Shown one piece after another: positions 1 to 6,353 of a DNA stretch of 10,099 nucleotides. Below the pieces are notes generated by a model, which was not told the origin of the DNA, searched no databases, and was given only the letters and a program-made list of their open reading frames with translations. Position 1 is the first letter of the stretch. Each line of letters starts with the position of its first letter. Source of the stretch: an uncultured Elusimicrobia bacterium (lineage in GTDB: Bacteria > RUG730); NCBI GenBank assembly GCA_900321865.1, contig ONXP01000042.1, forward strand, positions 1-10,099, in the 5' to 3' direction. The position numbers and the translations under genes are program-made.

Positions 1-53
1 AAAGTTCTAATGTTAATACTATTAAGCCTGATTCTTCTAATTCTGTTAATTAA
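1..53 (+). CDS. C-terminal tail of an upstream gene (partial, unidentified)
   Basis: Reading from base 3 gives a short Ser/Asn-rich tail (SSNVNTIKPDSSNSVN) ending at a TAA at 51-53. Its codons are mostly T- or A-ending (AGT, TCT, AAT, GTT), like the genes downstream, which is why this frame is preferred over the hydrophobic frame-1 reading that uses CTA/CTG/CTT codons. Sixteen residues are too few to identify the protein. In many bacteria the gene before rnhB is rplS (ribosomal protein L19), but nothing in this tail proves that. Confidence 0.4.
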   Translation, partial: SSNVNTIKPDSSNSVN

Positions 54-127
54 TAATTAATTTGAAAATTTTTTTAATATTGTTTGTTAAATTTATAGTT
101 TTTTTATTATAGAATATTTTCTTTTTT
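54..127 (+). promoter_or_regulatory. AT-only-looking intergenic gap, possible promoter for the run
   Basis: This is the only gap long enough to hold a promoter before the continuous gene run. A TTGTTA box at 84-89 and TATAGA at 108-113, 18 bases apart, are the best sigma-70-like pair. Each matches only four of six consensus bases, and in DNA this AT-rich such matches are expected by chance. The implied transcript start would lie only a few bases before the rnhB ATG. No Shine-Dalgarno sequence precedes that ATG. No GC-rich terminator hairpin is visible. Confidence 0.25.
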
Positions 128-808
128 ATGAATTTATTTGAATTTGACAGAAGTTTTTTCCCTAGTAAAAAAGAAAATTTCTTTTTGGCTGGGAGTGATG
201 AGGTCGGAAGAGGTGCTCTAGCTGGACCGGTCGTAAGTAGTGTAGTTGTTTTTAACAAAAAGTTTTATTTTGATGAAAATTTTTTACAAGAATTATCTGA
301 CGTTTATGATTCTAAAAAAATATCTTCTGCTAAAAGAAAAATTTTAAAAGAAAAAATAGAGGATAATGCTTCTTTTTTTTCTGTGAGTTTTGTTGATGAA
401 AAAATTATAGACGATATAAATATTTTAAATGCTACAAAATTGTCGATTAAAAATAATATCAGTTATATAGTCAAGAATTTTAAAATTTCTCCAAATTTGC
501 TTTTGATAGATGGAAATTTTAGTGTTGGGACAGGAGTTCCGGAGATCAGTATTGTAAAAGGTGATATGAAAAGTCTGGTTATAGCGTGTGCTTCTATTCT
601 AGCTAAAGTTTATAGAGATGATTTTATGAAAAAGAAGGATTTAGAATATCCTAATTATCATTTTAAAAAACATTTTGGTTATGCTACCAAATTGCATTTA
701 GAAATGTTAAAAAAATTTGGACCGTGTCTCATACACAGGAAGACATTTTATCCAGTTTCTACATTTTTTTCTAAACAATATAAATTTCGTTTTAATTTGG
801 AAATCTAA
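128..808 (+). CDS. rnhB: Ribonuclease HII
   Basis: This cytoplasmic endonuclease cuts the RNA strand of RNA-DNA hybrids and starts removal of single ribonucleotides misincorporated in DNA. The 226-residue length is normal for the family. The diagnostic N-terminal motif GSDEVGRGALAGPVV lies at residues 22-36, with catalytic Asp24 and Glu25 and the GRG loop that reads the RNA-DNA junction. DSKKIS follows at 61-66, IDGN at 127-130 (third acidic residue Asp128), and KGD...ASILAKVYRD at 144-164 supplies Asp164. The C-terminal GYATKLHLE and GPCLIHRKTF segments also match the family. The ATG at 128 places the first motif at the usual distance. No Shine-Dalgarno is seen, only a T-rich leader. The stop codon directly abuts the ATG of the next gene, so the two are probably co-transcribed. 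Identification is firm. Confidence 0.97.
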   Translation: MNLFEFDRSFFPSKKENFFLAGSDEVGRGALAGPVVSSVVVFNKKFYFDENFLQELSDVYDSKKISSAKRKILKEKIEDNASFFSVSFVDEKIIDDINILNATKLSIKNNISYIVKNFKISPNLLLIDGNFSVGTGVPEISIVKGDMKSLVIACASILAKVYRDDFMKKKDLEYPNYHFKKHFGYATKLHLEMLKKFGPCLIHRKTFYPVSTFFSKQYKFRFNLEI

Positions 809-1813
809 ATGATACTGGCTAATAAAATCTTTTTATATTTTTTTATATTTGTCCCTTTAATTTTACTTCTATCGTTTTTAGGTTTTTTAATCAAAAAAAA
901 TAGAATAGAAAAATTTGCAGGTTCTTTTGTTTTTTCTGAGTTATTTAAGGAACAAGTTTTTTCTAGACAATACTTAAAATTATTTTTGAATATTTTTGTT
1001 TTTATATTTTTAATCATTTCTTTGCTGGATCCAAAATTTGGTAAAAAAGAAAGTGTGATTAAACGAAAAGGGATAGATATCATTATTGCTATTGATACAT
1101 CTCTAAGTATGTTAGCTGAAGATATAAAACCTAATAGAATGACTATAGCAAAAGCAGAGTTAGGGAATTTAATAGATGAATTGTCAATTAATAAAATGGG
1201 ACTTATAGCATTTGCTGGAGAAAGCATTTTAGAGTGTCCTTTAACATTAGATTATAATGCAGTTAAAATGTTTTTGGATTTTATAAATGTCGATGAGGTG
1301 CCTATACAGGGAACAGATATTTCAAAAGTTATAGATCTTGCGATAAATACATTTGACAAAAAAGAAAAATCATATAAAGTTTTAATACTTTTAACAGATG
1401 GAGAGGATCATAATTCTGGGTATTTGAAAAAATTAGATGAAGCAGCAAAAGAAGGAATAAAAATATTTACGATAGGAATAGGCAATAAGCAAGGAGAAAT
1501 GATTCCTATAAGAGATGAAAATGGAAAATTACTTGAATATAAAAAAGATAAATATGGAAAAAATGTTTTGTCTAAATTAGATGAGAAATTATTACAAGAA
1601 ATATCTAACAAAACTGGTGGAAAATATTATTATTCAAAAACTGGAATTTTAGATACAAATTTAATAGTAAAAGATATTAATGGTATAGAGACAAAGTCTT
1701 TATCTAATAGTCTAATAGAACAATATGAGCATAAATATTATTATTTTTTAATTGTAGCAATTTTCATTTTTTTAATTAATCTTTTTATAAGAGAAAATAA
1801 AAAATATGAATAA
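809..1813 (+). CDS. BatA/BatB-type von Willebrand factor A membrane protein
   Basis: This 334-residue protein has the layout of Bat (Bacteroides aerotolerance) VWA proteins. Two N-terminal membrane segments (about residues 7-28 and 56-73) are followed by a conserved LLDPKFG turn, a VWA domain from about 88 to 290, and one C-terminal membrane segment (about 309-327). The metal-ion-dependent adhesion site looks intact: DTSLS gives Asp96, Ser98 and Ser100, with Thr169 in QGTDI and Asp197 in LLTDGED. A functional metal-binding VWA domain is therefore expected. Family members sit in the inner membrane and are linked to envelope stress or oxygen tolerance, but their exact activity is not settled. 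The start abuts the rnhB stop with no spacer. The end overlaps the TPR gene by 8 bases, as in Bat operons where VWA and TPR partners are adjacent or fused. With only one VWA protein here, BatA and BatB cannot be separated. Confidence 0.9.
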   Translation: MILANKIFLYFFIFVPLILLLSFLGFLIKKNRIEKFAGSFVFSELFKEQVFSRQYLKLFLNIFVFIFLIISLLDPKFGKKESVIKRKGIDIIIAIDTSLSMLAEDIKPNRMTIAKAELGNLIDELSINKMGLIAFAGESILECPLTLDYNAVKMFLDFINVDEVPIQGTDISKVIDLAINTFDKKEKSYKVLILLTDGEDHNSGYLKKLDEAAKEGIKIFTIGIGNKQGEMIPIRDENGKLLEYKKDKYGKNVLSKLDEKLLQEISNKTGGKYYYSKTGILDTNLIVKDINGIETKSLSNSLIEQYEHKYYYFLIVAIFIFLINLFIRENKKYE

Positions 1814-2741
1814 AAAATTTTTCTTAAAAATATTAAATAATCCGAATCTTTTTTATAAATTATTTTTTTTAATATTTTTGTTTTTTATCATTCTAATTGT
1901 TTTGTTTTGGTTCTTTTTGTATTATGATGTAATATTAGGAAAATATTATTACAATAAAAAACAATTTGAAAAATCGTCTTTTTATTATGATAAAGCACTT
2001 AAAAAATATTTAAATAAAAAATCTTTTGATGAAAAAAATGAAAATATACAAAATATTCTAAATTATAATTTGGCAAATTCTTTATATAAAAATCAAAAAA
2101 CTGATAGATCTAGTAAAATTTATAAAGATCTTTTAGATAAATTAGATAAAATTAATTTTGATTCTAAAAACTTAAAATTAAAAGAAAAAATTTTGTTTAA
2201 TCTGGGGAATAATTTTGCTAAAGATGGCGATATAAATAAAGCAAAAGAACATTTCAAAAAAGCGTTAGAGTTAAATCCTTTAGATAATGAAGCCAGGTTT
2301 AATTTTGAAGTTATGAAATTGCTAGAAGAACAAAATCCACAGTCTAAAAACAATAATCAAAAAGAAAATGACAAAGATAAAAATGATAATCAAAAAGATA
2401 AAAAAGAAAATGATTCAAATTTTGATAAAAAAAATGAATCTAAAGAAAATTCTAATAAAAACGAAAAAAATACAGAAAGTAAAGATAATAAAGAAAATGA
2501 AAAAAAAGAAGAAAAAACTACATCTAAAATGGAAAATAAAAAAGATGATAAAAATTCTAGTGAAAATAGAGAAAAAAATAAAAAAGCAGAAGCTATAAAC
2601 TTTGAAAACGATAAAAAAGATGAAAATCAGAAAAATGCAGAAAGATTAATTGAAATGTTGTCTAGAGAAAATCAAAAAGCTAAAGAAAAAAATAAAAATA
2701 AGAATTTTGTAAAAAATTATAAAATAGATGAAGATTGGTGA
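1806..2741 (+). CDS. BatC-like TPR membrane protein with charged linker
   Basis: The 311-residue protein begins with a short cytoplasmic lead and a strong membrane segment (about residues 19-40). TPR-like helices follow, clearest at 129-158 (FNLGNNFAKDGDINKAKEHF then KKALELNP), with weaker units near 45-68 and 85-113. Residues of about 180-262 form a low-complexity stretch almost entirely of Lys, Asn, Asp, Glu and Ser. After it comes an ordered-looking C-terminus (about 278-311) with ERLIEMLSREN and the end YKIDEDW. A conserved 'LxxLxxxE...K.W' tail ending in Asp-Trp is a hallmark I associate with TPR proteins of Bat operons, so BatC is the best call. It follows and overlaps the VWA gene, which fits a complex of the two. 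Its stop is TGA right after the Trp codon; the following gene's start lies across this end. The BatC name rests on pattern memory rather than a search. Confidence 0.8.
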   Translation: MNKKFFLKILNNPNLFYKLFFLIFLFFIILIVLFWFFLYYDVILGKYYYNKKQFEKSSFYYDKALKKYLNKKSFDEKNENIQNILNYNLANSLYKNQKTDRSSKIYKDLLDKLDKINFDSKNLKLKEKILFNLGNNFAKDGDINKAKEHFKKALELNPLDNEARFNFEVMKLLEEQNPQSKNNNQKENDKDKNDNQKDKKENDSNFDKKNESKENSNKNEKNTESKDNKENEKKEEKTTSKMENKKDDKNSSENREKNKKAEAINFENDKKDENQKNAERLIEMLSRENQKAKEKNKNKNFVKNYKIDEDW

Positions 2742-3798
2742 AGTTGTGGATAAAAAATTAAAAATTTTAATTATTCAACCTAAAAAATTAGGGGATGTTG
2801 TTTTGACTACTCCTATTATAGAAGCCTTGTATAAACATTTTAATGAACAAAATATTCTTGCAAAAATAGATTTTTTGGTAGAAGATCCTTTCCAAGAAAT
2901 TCTTATAAATAATCCTTTTTTAGATAAAATTCATATTTTGAATAAAAAAGAAGGTTTCTTTGGAAAATTAAAGATTTTGTCTAATGTTAGAAAGGAAAAA
3001 TATGATTATATATTTGATTTTTTTGGAAATCCTACTACTTGTTATATAACATTTTTTAGTAAAGCAAAAGAGACATATTCTTTTGATTATAGAATAAGAA
3101 AATATTTTTATAAACATATTTTTCCTAGGAATATAACCAAAAATATGTATATAGTTGATTTTAAATTATCTCTTTTGAAAGACTTGAAAATAGAAAAAAA
3201 AGAAATAAAAACGAATATCTATTTGGAAAAAGAAATAATTGCAGAAAAAAGAAAAATTATAAAAAATAATGGATATAACGGTAAAGATAAAATTGTAGGA
3301 ATAGTTGTTCCAAATGTTAGAGAAAGAAATTTAATTAAAAATTGGATATTTGATAGATATTATATTTTAGCGAATAAATTAATAAAAGATTTAGGTGTTT
3401 TTGTTATTTTGTTAACTGGTCCAGGCGAAGAAGAAAATGCTAAAAAAATTAAAGATAATATTTTTGATAAATCTAAGGTTCTTATTACTCCTATAGGGAA
3501 AATTAGAGAAATTGCAGGGTATATAAAAAATTGCGATTGTATTTTTTCTACATGTTCTGGAGATAAACATATAGCAGTTTCTTTGGAAGTGCCGACTGTG
3601 ACTGTTTTTGGGCCGACTAATTATAAATCTAGCAATCCTCTAGATTATAAAAAATATCCACCTTTATTTTCTAAAAATTTAGATTGCTTAGCCTGTGAAT
3701 TGCACAAATGTTCTAAAAATTCTCAAAAATGTATGGAAGATATTACTGTTGATATGGTTTTTGAAAAAATAAAAAGCTTGTTGGAAGAATTTTGTTAA
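2728..3798 (+). CDS. Glycosyltransferase family 9, heptosyltransferase-like
   Basis: Enzymes of this GT-B family move ADP-heptose (or a related sugar) onto the LPS inner core on the cytoplasmic face of the inner membrane. The N-terminal Rossmann start ILIIQPKKLGDVVLTTP spans residues 13-29, with Asp23 aligning to the family's catalytic base. K204 and W206 lie in the IKNW motif, and LTGPGEEE begins the nucleotide-sugar domain. HIAVSLEVPTVTVFGPT starts at 281. Four cysteines (320, 323, 328, 335) form the CxxC...C...CM tail seen in many GT9 proteins. Oddly, Cys276 stands where the usual [N/T/V]DSG or DTG motif has Asp, reading STCSGDKH. The ATG at 2728 overlaps the previous gene by 14 bases. A GTG at 2746, four bases after a GGTGA (2737-2741), would give a 350-residue protein starting closer to the Rossmann strand and is a real alternative. 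The adjacent kdsA supports an LPS-core role; the acceptor is unknown. Confidence 0.9.
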   Translation: MKIGEVVDKKLKILIIQPKKLGDVVLTTPIIEALYKHFNEQNILAKIDFLVEDPFQEILINNPFLDKIHILNKKEGFFGKLKILSNVRKEKYDYIFDFFGNPTTCYITFFSKAKETYSFDYRIRKYFYKHIFPRNITKNMYIVDFKLSLLKDLKIEKKEIKTNIYLEKEIIAEKRKIIKNNGYNGKDKIVGIVVPNVRERNLIKNWIFDRYYILANKLIKDLGVFVILLTGPGEEENAKKIKDNIFDKSKVLITPIGKIREIAGYIKNCDCIFSTCSGDKHIAVSLEVPTVTVFGPTNYKSSNPLDYKKYPPLFSKNLDCLACELHKCSKNSQKCMEDITVDMVFEKIKSLLEEFC

Positions 3799-3800
3799 TT

Positions 3801-4640
3801 ATGAAAACTATAAAGTTAAATAATATAGAAATTTCTAACGATAAAAAATTAATTTTGATAGCAGGCCCGTGTGTTTTAGAAAATGAAGAAGATTCTTTAT
3901 ACATAGCTAAAATCTGCAAAAGTTTGTGTGAAAAATATAATATTGATTATATTTTTAAAGGATCTTTTGACAAAGCAAATAGAACGAGCATCGCCTCTTT
4001 TAGAGGGGTTGGGATAGAGAAAGGCCAAAAGATTTTTGAAAAAATAAAAGCTCTAGGTATCCCTGTAACTAGCGATGTTCATAGCACAGAAGATGTAAAA
4101 AAAATAGCACCTGTTTTGGATATTATTCAAATTCCGGCATTTTTGTCGAGACAGACTGATATATTAGTAGAAGCTGCAAAAACAGGAAAAATAGTTAATG
4201 TAAAAAAAGGACAATTTTTAGCTCCAAATGATATGGGAAATATTATCAAAAAAATTGAAAACTATAATAATTATAATATTTTTTTGACGGAAAGAGGAAG
4301 TTGCTTTGGGTATAATAATTTAGTAGTTGATATGAAAGGCATAGCAAAAATGAAAAAGTTTGGATATCCTGTCATATATGATGCTACTCATAGTATGCAA
4401 CTTCCAGGAAATGATGGAAATATTACTGGAGGTGAAAGGGAATTTACAATGGATGTTGCAAGGGCAGCAGTAGCTACAGGAATAGCTGGAATTTTTATGG
4501 AGGTTCATCCTGAGCCAGAAAAATCTTTATCTGATAAGACTACAATATATCCATTAAAAAAATTAGATGAATGTTTATATGTTTTAACTAATCTTGATAT
4601 TTTAATAAAAAAATTACAGGGAGTAAAACGTGAAAATTAA
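3801..4640 (+). CDS. kdsA: 3-deoxy-8-phosphooctulonate (Kdo-8-P) synthase, metal-dependent class
   Basis: KdsA condenses phosphoenolpyruvate with arabinose-5-phosphate to make Kdo-8-phosphate, the precursor of the Kdo that links lipid A to the LPS core. From the ATG at 3801 the protein has 279 residues, normal for the family. It shows LIAGPCVLEN (18-28), FKGSFDKANRTS (52-63), FRGVG, TSDVH (90-94), IPAFLSRQTD (111-120), NVKKGQF (133-139), ERGSCFGYNNLVVDMK (164-179) and EVHPEPEKSLSD (234-245). Cys24, His197, Glu234 and Asp245 match the four metal ligands of the Aquifex enzyme, with nearly the same spacing, whereas the E. coli type has Asn instead of Cys. An in-frame TTG at 3792, four bases after GGAAG, would add three residues. 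The ATG, two bases past the upstream stop, fits better with family N-termini. The end overlaps the next gene by 11 bases. Confidence 0.97.
   Translation: MKTIKLNNIEISNDKKLILIAGPCVLENEEDSLYIAKICKSLCEKYNIDYIFKGSFDKANRTSIASFRGVGIEKGQKIFEKIKALGIPVTSDVHSTEDVKKIAPVLDIIQIPAFLSRQTDILVEAAKTGKIVNVKKGQFLAPNDMGNIIKKIENYNNYNIFLTERGSCFGYNNLVVDMKGIAKMKKFGYPVIYDATHSMQLPGNDGNITGGEREFTMDVARAAVATGIAGIFMEVHPEPEKSLSDKTTIYPLKKLDECLYVLTNLDILIKKLQGVKREN
4618..4623 (+). promoter_or_regulatory. Shine-Dalgarno site for the small lipoprotein gene
   Basis: AGGGAG lies six bases before the GTG at 4630, inside the end of kdsA. It is one of the best ribosome binding sites in the window and is the main reason for accepting a GTG start there. 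Confidence 0.7.
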
Positions 4641-4932
4641 AATTTTTTCTTGTGTTTTGCTGTTATGTTTTACATTTACATCTTGTATTGTTCTTGATAC
4701 AACAGAAAGCGAAGTAGTTCGTCCTGTTTCAGGAAAATCGTCTTCAGAAAATTCTGATGTTATGCATCAAAAGGATTACTTACTTTTTTTTGGAATTTTA
4801 ACTGCACTTATCGCAGTGTATTTTTTTGGTGTAAAAAATGAAGAGAAAACTAAACAAAATCAAAATGATAAAAAAGATGAAAAGCAAGATGAAAATGTTC
4901 ACACTACTAATAATATAGCAGAAAAAAATTGA
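4630..4932 (+). CDS. Small putative lipoprotein with a membrane segment, unknown function
   Basis: I do not recognise this 100-residue protein. Its start is a GTG with a good Shine-Dalgarno. The N-terminus is a lipoprotein signal: Lys2 and Lys4, a hydrophobic core, then FTSC ending at Cys19, an acceptable but not perfect lipobox. Residues of about 20-50 are polar and Ser/Glu-rich. A second hydrophobic stretch, LLFFGILTALIAVYFFGV, spans about 51-68, and the rest (69-100) is Lys/Asn/Asp/Glu-rich and probably disordered. A lipid anchor plus a downstream membrane span is an unusual combination. Either the protein stays at the inner membrane with both anchors, or one of the two hydrophobic stretches is not what it seems. 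It overlaps kdsA by 11 bases and the next lipoprotein gene by 4, so it probably works with that neighbour. The coding call is good; the function is open. Confidence 0.7.
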   Translation: MKIKIFSCVLLLCFTFTSCIVLDTTESEVVRPVSGKSSSENSDVMHQKDYLLFFGILTALIAVYFFGVKNEEKTKQNQNDKKDEKQDENVHTTNNIAEKN

Positions 4933-6353
4933 AGAATTTTATAAATATTATAAATTTAATTCTTTTATTATTTTTTACGGCCTGTTCTGTTAATTATGAT
5001 AGTTATTACAAAAATTTGGAAAACTATTTTAAAGAAAATAATTATAAAGAATTGGTTAATTGTATAGATAAGAACAAAAAAAGTATTTATTCTAAAAAAA
5101 GTTTAATTTTGTATTATTTAGATAAAGCCTTTTTTATGCACATATCTCAAAATTATCTAGAATCGAACAAATATTTTAGTTTAGCAGAAAAATTGCACGA
5201 TGAATATTATACTAAAAGTATTACAAAGGGAACTTTGTCGTTATTTGTGAACGATAAATTTTTAGTTTATAGTGGTGAAGATTTTGAATTTTCTATGGTT
5301 TTTATTTTTAAAGCTTTAAACTATATTATGATGGATGACTTAGAAAATGCTCTTGTCGAAGTTAGACGAGGAATTACTTTTCATAAAAATTTGTCAAATA
5401 TTTTGACATCAAAGGATGCCTTTAAGAAAAATGCATTTTTTGACTATATTTCAGGAATATTGTTTGAAATGAATGGCGATTACAACGAAGCATTTATATC
5501 CTATAAAAATGCTCTAAACTTATACAATACTTCTTACTTTAATTATAATTTTACGCAGGATTTATTTAATAGTACTTTGGATATGGCTAAAAAAAGCAAC
5601 TTAGATGAAAAAATAGAAATTTTAAAAAAAGAATATCCTAAATTTTATCAAAATTATAAAAAAGCTAATACAAGCGAAGTCATAATTTTGTCTTATATGG
5701 GAAAGGTTCCTTATAAAATATCTAATAATTTGGAAATGTCTATTTTTGATGCTAGACAAAATTTTTTCATTGGGTTTTCTCATTATAAAGCACAGACTGA
5801 TGAGGATAATAAAGTCAAAGATGTTTTAAAGACTTTAAATTCTTTAGCTAGCGATTATACCATTTCATTTTCTTTTCCTGAATATAAAAAATTTTTTTAT
5901 AAAATTAATGCTGGAAAAATATTATTCAATGATAAAAAATACGAATTGGAAAAAGTTTTAGATATTGGAGATATTGTTCTAAAAAATTTTGAGTATAAAA
6001 AATTTGATATATATTTTAAGGAAATATCTAGGGCTGTTTTAAAAACATCTATCGTTAATAATATAACTAAAAAAGTTGAAGAAAAAAATGAAAATAGTGT
6101 TTTATCTTCTATTTTTGGTACAGGGTTAAAAATTTTATCTAATATTACCGAAGATGCAGACAAAAGATCTTGGAGAGTTTTGCCAGATAAGATTTTTATG
6201 GCAAGAGTTCCGATTGTACATGGGGAAAATTTTTCTTTAAATTTTGAATATTATCAGGATAAATTTAAATTAATGGATTTTTCTTTAGATTTGAAAAATA
6301 ATTTAAACGAAAAGTATAATAAAAAATTTGTTATATTAAGAACCATAGAATGA
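4929..6353 (+). CDS. COG3014-like TPR lipoprotein
   Basis: This is a 474-residue exported lipoprotein of unknown function. It starts at TTG 4929: a stop codon lies just upstream in frame, and only this start gives a complete signal peptide with lipobox FTAC ending at Cys19. Helical TPR-like units follow, near 77-92, 126-150 and 170-196. The stretch from GEDFE (116-120) through the ALVEVRR motif (141-147) matches what I recall of COG3014 proteins. Other shared marks are SEVIILSYMGKVPYKI (about 249-264), the SFSFPEY segment, and the late RSWRVLPDKIFMARVP block around Trp415. In other Gram-negatives COG3014 genes are often near the penicillin-binding-protein activator LpoB, which suggests a cell-wall role, but no LpoB-like gene is seen here. 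It overlaps the small lipoprotein gene by TTGA and truA by ATGA, which points to coupled translation. Confidence 0.85.
   Translation: MKNFINIINLILLLFFTACSVNYDSYYKNLENYFKENNYKELVNCIDKNKKSIYSKKSLILYYLDKAFFMHISQNYLESNKYFSLAEKLHDEYYTKSITKGTLSLFVNDKFLVYSGEDFEFSMVFIFKALNYIMMDDLENALVEVRRGITFHKNLSNILTSKDAFKKNAFFDYISGILFEMNGDYNEAFISYKNALNLYNTSYFNYNFTQDLFNSTLDMAKKSNLDEKIEILKKEYPKFYQNYKKANTSEVIILSYMGKVPYKISNNLEMSIFDARQNFFIGFSHYKAQTDEDNKVKDVLKTLNSLASDYTISFSFPEYKKFFYKINAGKILFNDKKYELEKVLDIGDIVLKNFEYKKFDIYFKEISRAVLKTSIVNNITKKVEEKNENSVLSSIFGTGLKILSNITEDADKRSWRVLPDKIFMARVPIVHGENFSLNFEYYQDKFKLMDFSLDLKNNLNEKYNKKFVILRTIE

Noticed and set aside
1-60. A hydrophobic frame-1 reading (KVLMLILLSLILLILLINN) at the left edge
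   Set aside because: It relies on CTA/CTG/CTT Leu codons that seem scarce in the real genes, whereas the frame starting at base 3 has matching codon use.
46-64. A/T-only inverted repeat (TTAATT-AAT-AATTAA) after the upstream stop
   Set aside because: It has no G-C pairs and would make a very weak hairpin, so it is not a credible terminator; such palindromes are common by chance in this composition.
805-1227. A 140-residue open frame on the minus strand opposite the VWA gene
   Set aside because: It lies fully antisense to a well-supported gene, starts without a ribosome binding site and has no recognisable motif; such frames are expected opposite AT-rich codons.
2368-2598. A Lys/Ile-rich + strand frame inside the BatC-like gene
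   Set aside because: It is the shifted reading of the low-complexity AAA/GAT/AAT linker and has no start signal or conserved content.
2728-2760. Possible TGA-as-tryptophan recoding, because a TGG is followed at once by TGA at the end of the BatC-like gene
   Set aside because: The Asp-Trp end fits the family tail, read-through adds only a few residues before TAA, and other genes here use TGA stops inside start-stop overlaps.
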